In this document: positions 9,156 through 19,739 of the stretch, piece by piece
How positions within the stretch are numbered: the stretch's first letter is position 1
Layout of the letters: each line of letters starts with the position of its first letter
From: CFX5 sp023384495
GTDB taxonomy: Bacteria; Chloroflexota; Anaerolineae; Caldilineales; Caldilineaceae
NCBI GenBank assembly: GCA_048499455.1
Contig: JASNZV010000008.1
Location: forward strand, 209,793-273,792
DNA length: 64,000 nucleotides
Reading direction: 5' to 3'
Made by a program: the position numbers and the translations under genes
Notes under the pieces: generated by a model
What the model saw: the letters and a program-made list of their open reading frames with translations, nothing else
Database searches by the model: none
Told to the model about the DNA's origin: nothing

Positions 9156-10247
9156 ATGAACGCAAAAATCGTCCTCCTCGCTGGCGACGGAATCGGCCCG
9201 GAAGTTGTGGCCGAGGCCCGCAAGGTGCTCGCCGCCGTCGGCGAAAAATTCAACCACACCTTTCACTTCGATGAACAGTTGATGGGCGGCCGCGCCATCG
9301 ACGAAGTGGGCGCCAGCCTGCCCGACGCCACAGTCGCCGCGTGCAAACAGGCCGACGCCGTCTTGCTCGGTGCGGTGGGCGGCCCCAAGTGGGACAACCC
9401 CAACGCCAAAGATCGGCCCGAACGGGGTCTGCTTGGCATCCGCAAGGCGCTCAACCTCTTCGCCAACTTGCGCCCGGTCAAGGTGCCGGCCCAGTTGGTC
9501 AGCGCCAGCACCATCAAGGAAGAAGTGCTGCGCGGCGCCGACCTGCTGGTCATCCGAGAGTTGACCGGCGGCATCTATTTTGGCCCGCGCCAGGAGGCCG
9601 GCGACGAGGGCTACGAAGCGTACGACACCATGCTCTACACCCGCCCTGAGATCGAGCGCGTCGTCCGTCTGGCCGCCGACACCGCGCGCACCAGGCGCAA
9701 GAAACTCGCTAGCGTGGACAAAGCCAACGTGCTCGCCTCCAGCCGGCTCTGGCGGCGCGTCGCGACCGACATTCTGGCCGACTACCCCGACCTGGAGGTG
9801 GAACATGTGTTGGTGGATGCGATGGCCATGCACCTGATCCGCCGGCCCGCCAGCTTTGATGTGATCGTGGCCGAGAACCTCTTTGGCGACATCCTCACCG
9901 ACGAGGCGGCCATGCTGGCCGGTTCCATGGGCATGTTGCCCTCGGCCAGTCTGGGCGACCTGATCAACCAGCACAGCCAGCCGCTGGGTCTCTACGAGCC
10001 GATCCACGGCAGCGCGCCCGACATTGCCGGCCAGGCCCTCGCCAACCCGCTGGGCGCGATCCTCAGTAGCGCTATGCTGGTGCGCCACAGCCTGGGTCTG
10101 GAAGCCGAGGCCAAGGCCATCGAAGCAGCCGTCGATGCCGTGCTCGCCGAGGGCGTGCGCACGCGCGATATCGCCGACACGGGCGCCGAGGTGGTCGGCA
10201 CGCAAGTGATGGGGGATCTCGTCACCGAAAGACTGCTTGCCCAGTAG
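9156..10247 (+). CDS. leuB: 3-isopropylmalate dehydrogenase
   Basis: 363 residues. It starts with KIVLLAGDGIGPEVVAEARKVL, has the substrate motif RPVKVPAQLVS, the YGG-equivalent region RELTGGIYFGPR (about 131-142), DKANVL and the metal/cofactor region ENLFGDILTDEAAMLAGSMG. It oxidatively decarboxylates 3-isopropylmalate to 4-methyl-2-oxopentanoate using NAD. The start lies 12 bp after the HEPN stop, so leuB is likely co-transcribed with the toxin-antitoxin module. Isocitrate dehydrogenase is encoded separately at 29.3 kb, which supports the LeuB assignment. Confidence 0.97.
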   Translation: MNAKIVLLAGDGIGPEVVAEARKVLAAVGEKFNHTFHFDEQLMGGRAIDEVGASLPDATVAACKQADAVLLGAVGGPKWDNPNAKDRPERGLLGIRKALNLFANLRPVKVPAQLVSASTIKEEVLRGADLLVIRELTGGIYFGPRQEAGDEGYEAYDTMLYTRPEIERVVRLAADTARTRRKKLASVDKANVLASSRLWRRVATDILADYPDLEVEHVLVDAMAMHLIRRPASFDVIVAENLFGDILTDEAAMLAGSMGMLPSASLGDLINQHSQPLGLYEPIHGSAPDIAGQALANPLGAILSSAMLVRHSLGLEAEAKAIEAAVDAVLAEGVRTRDIADTGAEVVGTQVMGDLVTERLLAQ

Positions 10248-10317
10248 GCGAGTGGATGATTGGGTTGCGCATCTTCTAATCATCGACAGACCCAATATTC
10301 TAGTGAACGAATCAGCT

Positions 10318-13086
10318 ATGATCACCGACCAACAAGACCGTTTGCGTACGTCAATCCGCCTGCTTGGCAATCTGTTGGGTGAAACCATCATCGAGCAGGA
10401 GGGGCTGGCCATCTTTGAACTGGAGGAGACGCTGCGCGCCCTCACCAAGGCATGGCGCGGCGGCGACCAACAGGCACAGGCTGCTATCGAACAAATGTTG
10501 CCGCCCATGTTGGACGACCTACCGCGCGGCCTTGCCATGCTCAAGGCGTTCACTACCTTCTTCCAATTGACCAACCTGGCCGAAGAGCAGGAGCGAGTCA
10601 ATGTGTTGCGCGACCGCGCCCGCCTGGCGCAGGAGCATCGCACGCCTGTGCGCGAAACGATTGCAGACGCCATCCGTCGCCTGCGCGACCTTGATGTCAG
10701 CGCAAGCGAGATGCGTCTCTTGCTGGATGATCTCCTGATCATGCCGGTCTTTACCGCGCACCCCACCGAATCGAAGCGGCTTGCCATTCTGCGCCGGCTG
10801 CGCGAGATCGCCAACCTGTTGCATTCGTTTGAACGACACGACCTGCTGCCCAACGAAGAAGTGCAGCTCACCGAACGGCTGCGCGAAAACATGACTGTTC
10901 TCTGGCAGAGCGATGAGACGCGCGACCGTCGCCCCACCGTGATGGACGAGGTGCGCACGGGGGCATATTATTTTGAGAACACAATCTTCCATCTGGTCCC
11001 GCGTATCTATGAAGAGCTCGCCCGCGCCCTCGAAGAATACTATCCGGGTGAATATTTCATCCTTCCCCACTTTCTGCGCTACGGGTCATGGATCGGCGGT
11101 GACCGCGACGGCAACCCCTTTGTTACGCCTGATGTAACCGAAGAGGCGATTCGCGAACACAAAGAGACTGTGCTCACCTTTTACAATGTCGAAGTGGACA
11201 AGCTCTACCACCACCTCAGCCCGGCAGTAACGCGCGTCGGCTTTAGCCAGGCCCTGCTCGACAGCATCGAAGAGGACCGTAAACTCGCCCCCGTATCCGA
11301 ACTGGAACAATTGGAGTGGTTTCGCATCGAACCGTACCGGCAAAAGCTGATCATGATGTTTCGCCGGCTACGGGCGACGCGCGCCGAAAACCGGATCCCC
11401 TGGCGCACCCGGGTGGATGACCCACGCGCCTATCGCAATGCCAGCGAGTTTCTACACGATCTCTATCTTATCCGCGATAGCCTGAATGCCAACAATGGGG
11501 AACGCCTGGCGCAGAGTGACCTGGCGCGGCTGATTCGCGCGGCTGAAGTCTTTGGCTTCCACATGGTGACGCTGGACATTCGCCAGCACGCGGAACGTCA
11601 CCGCGCCGCCCTGGCGGAGATCATGGAAGGCTATGGGCTTGCAAGCGACTACACGGGCATGGACGAAAAGGCGCGCGTGGCGCTGCTCAGCCGCGAGATC
11701 GAGAGCCGGCGTCCCCTCACCGCCCGGCTCAACTTCAGTGACGAAACCAACCAGACGGTCGAACTCTTTCGCCTGATCCGCCGGGCGCATGAACAGGTGG
11801 ACGAACAGGCCATCCAGACTTATATCATCAGCATGACCACGCAGGTCAGCAATGTGCTAGAGGTGTTGCTGTTGGCCAATGACGCCGGGCTGCTGGGCAA
11901 ACTCGATGTGGCGCCCCTCTTTGAGACCATTGAAGACCTGAAGAACGCGCCACAGATCATGACGGAGATCTTTGCCAACCGCGTCTATCAGCAGCATCTA
12001 GAGCAGCGGGGCAACCACCAACAGATCATGATCGGCTACAGCGATTCTAACAAGGATGGCGGCTACCTGCGCGCCAACTGGATGCTGTACGACGCGCAAC
12101 GCAACCTGGCGCGCGTCTGCGCAGCGCATGGCATTCAACTCACCCTATTTCATGGCCGCGGCGGCTCGCTGGGCCGCGGCGGCGGGCGCACCAATCGGGC
12201 GATCCTTGCCCAGCCACCCGAATCGGTGCGCGGACGCTTCAAGATCACCGAACAGGGCGAGGTGATCAGCAGCCGCTACGACGACCGCGAGATCGCTCAC
12301 CGTCACCTGGAACAGATGGTCAACGCGGTGCTGCTGTCCAGCACACGCCGCTCCACTCCGGCCCAAGAGCAAGCATGGTCGGCGGTGATGGACGAGGTAA
12401 GCTCACGCGCCTATCGGCACTACCGCGCCCTGGTCGAGAAATCCGAATTTCTGCAATACTTCCACGACACCACACCGATTGACCTGATCGACCGGCTCAA
12501 TATTGGCTCGCGCCCGGCCCGCCGCAAAAAGACGGCCCAGATCAACGACCTGCGCGCCATCCCTTGGGTCTTCTCGTGGACGCAGTCACGCGTCAACTTG
12601 CCCAGTTGGTTTGGCGTGGGGGCAGCGCTCGCGTCGTGGCTGGAGGATGACCCCGGCGAGACGCGGCTGCCCCAGTTGCGCCAGATGTACCGCGAGTGGC
12701 CATTCTTCACTACCATTCTCGATAATGTTCAGGTGGGCTTGTCGATTGGCGACATTGCCATCGCCGCCCTCTATGCCGGCCTGACCACCGACGCTGTGCG
12801 CCGCGCCGTCTTTTCTGAGCTGGAGGCCGAATTTGAGCGGACAAAGCAGATGGTCTTGGCTATCACCGGCTATGGCGAACTGCTCGAAAACGAACAATGG
12901 CTTCGGCAAAGCATTCGCCGGCGCAACCCCTATGTGGACCCGCTGAGCTATCTGCAGGTGGCGCTATTGCGCCGGCTGCGTGCGCGAGAGGCCGACGGCG
13001 TGTCGAACGAAGAGACTGAACAACTTCAGCGGGCGCTGTTGCTTTCGGCCAATGGAATCGCCGCCGGCCTCCAAAATACCGGGTGA
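10318..13086 (+). CDS. ppc: Phosphoenolpyruvate carboxylase
   Basis: 922 residues from ATG 10318; a longer in-frame start at 10237 would overlap leuB and has no family similarity. Signatures include FTAHPTESKRLAILRRL (catalytic His site, about 145-161), GSWIGGDRDGNPFV, MIGYSDSNKDGGYLRANW, FHGRGGSLGRGGG, and the conserved C-terminal NTG. The enzyme carboxylates PEP to oxaloacetate, replenishing the TCA cycle and feeding aspartate- and citramalate-linked amino-acid synthesis. It follows leuB by about 70 bp. Confidence 0.97.
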   Translation: MITDQQDRLRTSIRLLGNLLGETIIEQEGLAIFELEETLRALTKAWRGGDQQAQAAIEQMLPPMLDDLPRGLAMLKAFTTFFQLTNLAEEQERVNVLRDRARLAQEHRTPVRETIADAIRRLRDLDVSASEMRLLLDDLLIMPVFTAHPTESKRLAILRRLREIANLLHSFERHDLLPNEEVQLTERLRENMTVLWQSDETRDRRPTVMDEVRTGAYYFENTIFHLVPRIYEELARALEEYYPGEYFILPHFLRYGSWIGGDRDGNPFVTPDVTEEAIREHKETVLTFYNVEVDKLYHHLSPAVTRVGFSQALLDSIEEDRKLAPVSELEQLEWFRIEPYRQKLIMMFRRLRATRAENRIPWRTRVDDPRAYRNASEFLHDLYLIRDSLNANNGERLAQSDLARLIRAAEVFGFHMVTLDIRQHAERHRAALAEIMEGYGLASDYTGMDEKARVALLSREIESRRPLTARLNFSDETNQTVELFRLIRRAHEQVDEQAIQTYIISMTTQVSNVLEVLLLANDAGLLGKLDVAPLFETIEDLKNAPQIMTEIFANRVYQQHLEQRGNHQQIMIGYSDSNKDGGYLRANWMLYDAQRNLARVCAAHGIQLTLFHGRGGSLGRGGGRTNRAILAQPPESVRGRFKITEQGEVISSRYDDREIAHRHLEQMVNAVLLSSTRRSTPAQEQAWSAVMDEVSSRAYRHYRALVEKSEFLQYFHDTTPIDLIDRLNIGSRPARRKKTAQINDLRAIPWVFSWTQSRVNLPSWFGVGAALASWLEDDPGETRLPQLRQMYREWPFFTTILDNVQVGLSIGDIAIAALYAGLTTDAVRRAVFSELEAEFERTKQMVLAITGYGELLENEQWLRQSIRRRNPYVDPLSYLQVALLRRLRAREADGVSNEETEQLQRALLLSANGIAAGLQNTG

Positions 13087-13172
13087 GAACTGTAAATTGT
13101 GAACTGAGAACTGTGAATGAAGCATTCGCACAGAGACAACTCATTTACAATCCACCACCCACAATTCACAAT
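13087..13172. other. AT-rich gap before repeat copy A1
   Basis: A short gap with several copies of AATTGTGAA/GAACTGTGAA-like words in both orientations (for example AACTGTGAATG and ACAATTCACAAT), which look like degenerate intergenic repeat debris. No gene seen. Confidence 0.4.
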
Positions 13173-13257
13173 TATACTGAGCTCTGTTTGAAAACCGGAG
13201 TTACTCGAAGGAGTAAGCGGCTCCACAAAGTCCGGTTTTCAAATCAACCGCAGTATA
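13173..13257. repeat. 85-bp nested-hairpin repeat, family A copy 1
   Basis: Bounded by TATACTG and CAGTATA. Contains a perfect 13-bp stem TTTGAAAACCGGA (13187-13199) with TCCGGTTTTCAAA (13231-13243) and, inside it, TTACTC (13201-13206) with GAGTAA (13211-13216) around GAAG. Copies at 26332-26414 and 47334-47418. It lies between ppc and the HAD gene. The element has the look of a small non-autonomous mobile or REP-like element; no target-site duplication is certain. Confidence 0.85.
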
Positions 13258-13272
13258 GTCTGAGGTTCGATT

Positions 13273-14046
13273 GTGTCTGAGCTACTCTCAACCGTGAATG
13301 GTCTGCTAATCGATATCGAAGGGGTGTTGTTGCATGGCAACACGGTGTTGCCCGGCGCGCGGGAAACGGTTGCCGCGCTGCGCGCGCGCGCCATACCGCA
13401 TCGATTTATCACTAACACAACGATCTATTGCCGCTACACCATGCTGGAGCGGTTGCAAGCGTTGGGGTTTGCCATCGAGATCGACGAACTTTTCACTGCC
13501 ACCTATGCCGCAGCTCGCCACCTGCGCGAGCGACAGGCGCGCAGCTATTTCCCCCTGCTGCTCCCCGACGCCCAGTTGGAGTTCACTGGGATTGATGTGG
13601 ATGAAGAAGCGCCTGAGTATGTGGTGGTTGGCGATCTGGGCGCCAGCTTCAACTTTGTCCGGCTGAACACGGCCATGCGGGCGGTGCTCAATGGGGCCAA
13701 ACTGATTGCCCTGCACAAGAAGCGGCTCTGGCGCACCGAAGAGGGTCTGTTCCTCGACGCCGGCCCCTTTGTGGTGGCGCTTGAGTACGCCACCGATACT
13801 GTTGCGGACGTGGTAGGCAAGCCCAGCCCAGCCTACTTTCAGATGGTCTTGGCGCAGCTCGGATTGCCCCCCGCCCGTGTCGCCATGATCGGCGATGACA
13901 TTGAATCGGACGTGCGCGGCGCCCAGCGCGTCGGGATGCAAGGGTGGTTGGTCAAGACTGGACGCTTCCGCAAGGAAGACTTGGGTCGCGGCATCTGGCC
14001 AGACCACATCTTTGACAGCATTGCGAACATTATTATTGATGTGTAA
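13273..14046 (+). CDS. HAD-superfamily IIA hydrolase, LHPP-like, with variant first motif
   Basis: 257 residues from a GTG start. HAD motif I reads LLIDIEGVLL: D14 is the nucleophile, but the usual second Asp (acid/base) is E16. Motif II is FITNTT (Thr), motif III Lys lies in GKPSPAYF, and motif IV is MIGDDIESDVRGAQ. The cap and length match the IIA (NagD/LHPP) group. The DxE replacement could reduce phosphatase activity or change specificity. Substrate unknown. Sits between ppc and cimA, separated from cimA by a strong hairpin. Confidence 0.85.
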   Translation: MSELLSTVNGLLIDIEGVLLHGNTVLPGARETVAALRARAIPHRFITNTTIYCRYTMLERLQALGFAIEIDELFTATYAAARHLRERQARSYFPLLLPDAQLEFTGIDVDEEAPEYVVVGDLGASFNFVRLNTAMRAVLNGAKLIALHKKRLWRTEEGLFLDAGPFVVALEYATDTVADVVGKPSPAYFQMVLAQLGLPPARVAMIGDDIESDVRGAQRVGMQGWLVKTGRFRKEDLGRGIWPDHIFDSIANIIIDV

Positions 14047-14054
14047 ACCGTGAC

Positions 14055-14107
14055 GAGTGAGAAGTGACGAGTGGATGGTCGCACGACTCACTCGTCGCTT
14101 CTCACTC
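14055..14107 (+). promoter_or_regulatory. Strong hairpin between HAD gene and cimA
   Basis: Nineteen-base arms GAGTGAGAAGTGACGAGTG (14055-14073) and CACTCGTCGCTTCTCACTC (14089-14107) pair with a single G-U, around a 15-base loop. No T-run follows, so it may act as an RNA stabiliser, pause or attenuator rather than a classical terminator. It ends 16 bases before the cimA start. Confidence 0.55.
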
Positions 14108-14123
14108 TGAAAGGTTGAAGATT

Positions 14124-15758
14124 ATGCAGATCCAACTCTATGACACGACGCTTCGCGATGGAACCCAAGGCGAGGGCGTCTCGTTGAGCTGCGACGACAA
14201 ATTGCGCATCGCCCGCAAGCTGGACGAATTTGGCATGGCCTACATCGAAGGGGGCTGGCCCGGCTCCAACCCCAAGGATATGGAGTTCTTCGAGCGCGCC
14301 CAGCGCGAGCTCAACCTGACACAGGCGCGGATTACGGCCTTTGGCTCCACCTGCCGGGCTGGCGTCGACCCGGCCGACGACCCGCAGATCCACTTGCTCA
14401 TCGATTCCAGCGCACCGGTGATCGCCATTTTCGGCAAGAGCTGGGACCTGCACGTGACCGAAGTGTTGCGCACCGACCTGGAAGAAAACCTGCGCATGAT
14501 CCGTGATTCGGTGCGCTATCTGGTCGACCAGGGGCGCGAGGTGGTCTACGACGCCGAACATTTTTTCGATGGCTATCGCGCCAACCCAGAATACGCCCTG
14601 GCGACGTTACAGGCCGCAATCATCGGCGGCGCCACCACCATCGCCCTCTGCGACACCAACGGCGGCAGCCTGCCCTGGCAGATCGGCGAGGCGGTCGACG
14701 CCGTTATGACCGAGGTGCTCGGCCGCGACGGTTCCCTCCAAAACCCAAACTCCAAACTCCGAAATGTCGTCCTGGGCATCCACGCCCACAACGACAGCGA
14801 AACTGGCGTCGCCAACACGCTGGAGGCAGTGCGTCACGGCTGCACCCATGTGCAGGGAACGGTCAATGGCTATGGCGAACGATGCGGCAACGCCGACCTG
14901 ATCAGCGTGATCCCCGATCTGCAACTCAAGATGGGCCATGACGTGGTTGCCCCGGATCGGCTGTCGCGGCTGACCGAGCTGAGCCGGCTGGTGAGCGAGC
15001 TGGCCAATCTCAGCCCCGACACGCGCCAGCCCTTTGTGGGGGCCAGCGCCTTTGCCCACAAGGGGGGCACGCATGTCAACGCTGTCGTCAAGCACGCCAT
15101 GAGCTACCAGCACATCGACCCGATGCTGGTGGGCAACGAGGCGCGCGTGTTGGTCAGCGAACTGAGCGGCAAGGACAACATCGCGGTCAAACGCCGTGAG
15201 TTTGGGCTGGAGGGACTAAGCCGAGACGAAGAACGCAAGGTGCTCCAACAGATCAAGGAATTGGAAAACGCCGGTTTTGCCTTCGAAAGCGCCGAGGCCA
15301 GCGTCGAGCTTCTGCTGCGAAGGGCGCGCCCCGGCTATCATCCTCGCTTTGAACTGATCGATTTTACGGCCAACGTCGAACACCGCGCCCGCCGCGGTCT
15401 CTTTTCTGAGGCCACCGTCAAGGTCAAGGTGGGCGACCGCATCTTCCACGAGGTCTCCGAGGGGAACGGCCCGGTCAACGCCATGGACCTGGCGCTGCGC
15501 AAGGCGATCCTGCAATTCTATCCGCGGCTGGCGCGAGTGAGCCTGGTCGACTACAAGGTGCGCATCCTCGACAGCCAGAGCGCTACCGGGGCAACCGTGC
15601 GCGTGCTGATCGACAGCACCGACGGCGAACGCACCTGGAGCACCGTGGGCGCCAGCACCAACATCATCGAGGCCAGTTGGATCGCCCTGGCCGATGCGGT
15701 GGAGTATTTCTTGTTGACCGATAAGGAGCGGAGTGGGGCTAACGGAACAGGCAACTGA
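14124..15758 (+). CDS. cimA: (R)-citramalate synthase
   Basis: 544 residues from ATG 14124 (AAAGGTTGAAG upstream). It begins QIQLYDTTLRDGTQGEGVSL, typical of the DRE-TIM family, and the whole length and C-terminal regulatory domain match the long CimA type rather than LeuA or homocitrate synthase. It includes HAHNDSETGVANTLEAVRHG and GERCGNADL, the metal and active-site region. CimA condenses pyruvate and acetyl-CoA to citramalate, the threonine-independent entry to isoleucine; LeuC/LeuD/LeuB can then process citramalate and methylmalate, so the neighbouring leu genes serve both pathways. Confidence 0.92.
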   Translation: MQIQLYDTTLRDGTQGEGVSLSCDDKLRIARKLDEFGMAYIEGGWPGSNPKDMEFFERAQRELNLTQARITAFGSTCRAGVDPADDPQIHLLIDSSAPVIAIFGKSWDLHVTEVLRTDLEENLRMIRDSVRYLVDQGREVVYDAEHFFDGYRANPEYALATLQAAIIGGATTIALCDTNGGSLPWQIGEAVDAVMTEVLGRDGSLQNPNSKLRNVVLGIHAHNDSETGVANTLEAVRHGCTHVQGTVNGYGERCGNADLISVIPDLQLKMGHDVVAPDRLSRLTELSRLVSELANLSPDTRQPFVGASAFAHKGGTHVNAVVKHAMSYQHIDPMLVGNEARVLVSELSGKDNIAVKRREFGLEGLSRDEERKVLQQIKELENAGFAFESAEASVELLLRRARPGYHPRFELIDFTANVEHRARRGLFSEATVKVKVGDRIFHEVSEGNGPVNAMDLALRKAILQFYPRLARVSLVDYKVRILDSQSATGATVRVLIDSTDGERTWSTVGASTNIIEASWIALADAVEYFLLTDKERSGANGTGN

Positions 15759-15832
15759 CCGGAAGCTGGAAACCGGGCGAGGAATCGTCAAACGCTGAAG
15801 TCAAACGATCAACCAACAGGAGAAATTGGGGC

Positions 15833-17527
<1,695 letters not shown>

Positions 17528-17541
17528 GGACGGACGGGGAT

Positions 17542-17575
17542 CCCAGGACGAAGACGCCGGACGGCGTCACCTGGG
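17542..17575 (+). terminator. Hairpin after ilvD
   Basis: Nested stems CCCAGG (17542-17547) with CCTGGG (17570-17575) and GACGCC-GGAC-GGCGTC (17553-17568). It lies about 15 bases after the ilvD stop. No T-run follows, so termination is uncertain. Confidence 0.4.
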
Positions 17576-17609
17576 GGCCCGGTCCATGGAACAGATGGAG
17601 CAAGTACCC

Positions 17610-18032
17610 ATGAAACACATTTCGCGCATCAGCCGGCCACGCAGCGGATATGGGTGGCTTGTGCGCTACAACGGTCGGGGCAAGTGGTTCGCCGATGGCA
17701 AGTATGGTGGCGAAAAAAAGTCGCTGATTGCGGCTCGCTTCTTTCTCAGCGAACAGAAGCGAAAATATCCCAAGCCGCGCATCTCCAGCGGTGTGGAGGG
17801 TGTAATCCGGTCATCGATCAAGAGTGCGGGCAAAGAAGTGCCATGCTTTATCGTCCAGTTCAAAGAAGCGGGCATCTTCAAACGCTTCTACCCGCACCAT
17901 TATGGCGGCAGCGAAGAGATCGCCCTCTCCGAGGCAGCGCGCTTTCGCTATGAAACCGCGCGCGAGCTCGAGCGCGAACGGGCGCGCCGCGAAGAGGATG
18001 CACGCAAGGCGCAAGCATCCGACAATGCGTGA
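17610..18032 (+). CDS. Protein with two AP2-like DNA-binding repeats
   Basis: 140 residues from ATG 17610, chosen because GGAG lies 9 bases upstream; in-frame ATGs at 17586 and 17595 are possible. Two tandem units share the AP2-like three-strand-plus-helix pattern: residues about 4-46 (SRPRSGYGWLVRYNG, KWFADGKYGGEKKSLIAARF) and about 60-112 (SIKSAGKEVPCFIVQF, RFYPHHYGGSEEIALSEAARF). The tail is a charged Arg/Glu helix. Bacterial AP2-like repeats occur in mobile-element endonucleases and integrases; here no nuclease domain is attached. Regulator or remnant of a mobile element are both possible. Confidence 0.6.
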   Translation: MKHISRISRPRSGYGWLVRYNGRGKWFADGKYGGEKKSLIAARFFLSEQKRKYPKPRISSGVEGVIRSSIKSAGKEVPCFIVQFKEAGIFKRFYPHHYGGSEEIALSEAARFRYETARELERERARREEDARKAQASDNA

Positions 18033-18170
18033 CGCCCCACCCACACGGGCGAGATGACCTGTCGCCCATCCATCTCGCCCAGCGTGAACTGGCGCTGGCC
18101 GCTGACTCGGATCACGCGAGTTCCTTGGCCTTTTCAGACAGGCGACGCGCGCTTTCCGAGCAAGCGCGGC

Positions 18171-19406
18171 CTAGAAGAAGACTGCCCGCCTGCCTTGCGC
18201 TTGCACAATGAAGGAGGCGACCGGCTGGTCAGGCGTCACCTGCACGGCGAAGGAGGTCATCTCGCCGGGCGCAAGCTGGGTTGCGCGGGGCGCGCTCTGG
18301 TGGGCGTCGATCACATTGCCGCCGTCGTCATAGAGCGTCACCACCACCACAAGTGAGCCGAGATTTTCGTTGAAGTCGTTCTGCAATTCGCCCACAACCT
18401 CAACACCGTTGTTTTCGCGCATTTCCGCGCTCAGCACCGCCAGATCTGCATAGGTGATCACGCTAATATCTTCCCAGTGCACGGCCAGTTCGTAGCGGGT
18501 AATCTCGCCGCCCAGGTTATCCACCCGTATACGGAACGGATTGCGCTGTTCGGGTTCGGTCTGCACGAGAAAGGCGTAGGCTTCCTGGGTGGCCAGCATC
18601 TGCCCGCTGTCGTTAAAGAACGAGCCCACCACGCGCACGCGGAAGACAGCGCCCGCGGTGGCGTTGACCACCTCGCCCACCACGTGATAGGCGCCGTCGC
18701 GGGCAAAACCACGATGGCTACGCACATAAACAGTGCCGGACGGAGCAGGCGTCGGCGTCTCGGTCGGCGGGCCGCCGGTTGCGGTCGGGGTGGCGGTGGG
18801 CGTAACCGTGGGTGATGGCGTGCTCGTCGCCGTGGGTGTGGCCGTGGGGACGGGCGTATTTGTACGCGTGGGGGTGATGGTTGGTGGCTGGGTGGCCGTA
18901 GCGGTGGGCGCGACCGGCGCGCGCGGCGTCCCCGGTGTTTCGGGCGGCGACGCAGTTGCGGTCGGCTGGACTGTGCCGGTGAATGGCCGCGTCGGTGTGA
19001 CCGGCGCCACCGGGGTCAGCGTGCCGGTGAGCACAGGCGTTGCCGTCAACGGCTGCGTTGGCGGTGTCGTCGCCGTCAGGGTTGCGGTGGCGGTCATCGG
19101 TGGCGCGCCGGTAATGGGCGGCGTGGCGGTCACCGTGACCGTGGCCGAAATGGGTGGCGCAATGGTGATCATCTCCGTCGCCGTAATTGGCGGCGTCAGT
19201 GTCACCGGGGCGGTGGTGGTCAATGGGGCTGTTTCGGTGATGGCCGAGCCGGCCTCCACCGTCGCAGTCAACGATTCGCACGGGATGGACGTCGCAGCCG
19301 GGACGGCAGGCGGCGGGGCAACCGCAAAGCCCTGCCCCATGGTGCAACCAGCCAACCAGAAGACAAACATCAGGCCCACGGTGAAAAGCTGCGTGCGTGT
19401 AATCAT
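18171..19406 (-). CDS. Lipoprotein with Thr/Pro linker and FxLYD-type domains
   Basis: 411 residues from ATG 19406, chosen because GGGAGGGG lies just upstream and because it gives a lipoprotein signal peptide with lipobox LAGC (C21). Residues about 25-240 are a low-complexity Thr/Pro/Ala linker made of TPTxTAT-like repeats. The C-terminal about 165 residues hold two beta-sandwich units resembling FxLYD domains (HVVGEVVNATAG and VEVVGELQNDFNENLGSLVVVVTLYDDGGNV is the second, read in parts). Likely an envelope protein of unknown role. Convergent with the AP2-like gene. Confidence 0.75.
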   Translation of the reverse strand: MITRTQLFTVGLMFVFWLAGCTMGQGFAVAPPPAVPAATSIPCESLTATVEAGSAITETAPLTTTAPVTLTPPITATEMITIAPPISATVTVTATPPITGAPPMTATATLTATTPPTQPLTATPVLTGTLTPVAPVTPTRPFTGTVQPTATASPPETPGTPRAPVAPTATATQPPTITPTRTNTPVPTATPTATSTPSPTVTPTATPTATGGPPTETPTPAPSGTVYVRSHRGFARDGAYHVVGEVVNATAGAVFRVRVVGSFFNDSGQMLATQEAYAFLVQTEPEQRNPFRIRVDNLGGEITRYELAVHWEDISVITYADLAVLSAEMRENNGVEVVGELQNDFNENLGSLVVVVTLYDDGGNVIDAHQSAPRATQLAPGEMTSFAVQVTPDQPVASFIVQAQGRRAVFF

Positions 19407-19504
19407 GCGTCCCCTCCCCTGCAAACAGACTGCCATCGGCGCGCGGTTGCGCCCCACGCGTCAATCGGCCCCGCCTCACATAGGCGGCAGCTCCTCTCTG
19501 CGCC

Positions 19505-19510
19505 ATTGTA
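19505..19510 (-). promoter_or_regulatory. Candidate extended -10 for the lipoprotein gene
   Basis: Minus-strand TGTGGTACAAT: TACAAT matches 5/6 of the sigma-70 -10 box and carries the TGN extension. About 100 bp from the lipoprotein start. The -35 is weak. Confidence 0.4.
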
Positions 19511-19653
19511 CCACACCTTACTGGCAACGAGAATGGTCACCGGTAGAGCTTGCAGGCACGGGTGCGGGATACACGAACATGCGCCAGGCGGAAAACAGAG
19601 GGTTGACTGGCGACAACATAGCCCAGCGTTTCTATCATCGCACGTCCATCTGG

Positions 19654-19659
19654 TACAAT
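19654..19659 (+). promoter_or_regulatory. Candidate extended -10 for the yggS-proC genes
   Basis: CTGGTACAATC: TACAAT with a TGG extension, about 80 bp upstream of the YggS start. The -35 region is weak. Confidence 0.4.
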
Positions 19660-19739
19660 CATGTTGCGCATCAAAACACCGATTGCGGGTTGCCATACCC
19701 GGCGCATCAGCGACAACGGAAGTAGCGACACCCGAAGCG

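Larger units (their letters stand above)
19407..19739. other. Divergent intergenic region
   Basis: 333 bp between the divergent lipoprotein and YggS genes. It contains a minus-strand extended -10 (TACAAT, 19505-19510) and a plus-strand extended -10 (TACAAT, 19654-19659), both preceded by TGG. No gene seen. Confidence 0.5.

Noticed and set aside
9117..10958. Long open frame (613 codons) antisense to leuB and ppc
   Set aside because: Its translation is Arg/Ser-rich with no recognisable domain and it lies wholly opposite two strongly supported genes; it is a codon-bias shadow typical of high-GC DNA. The same applies to the long antisense frames at 24363-25769, 41465-43459, 55561-57069 and 7011-8339.
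13173..13280. Short open frame encoding YTELCLKTGVTRR-like peptides, present at all three family A repeats
   Set aside because: The peptide is produced by the repeat's DNA hairpin and is not supported by a start, ribosome site or conserved length.
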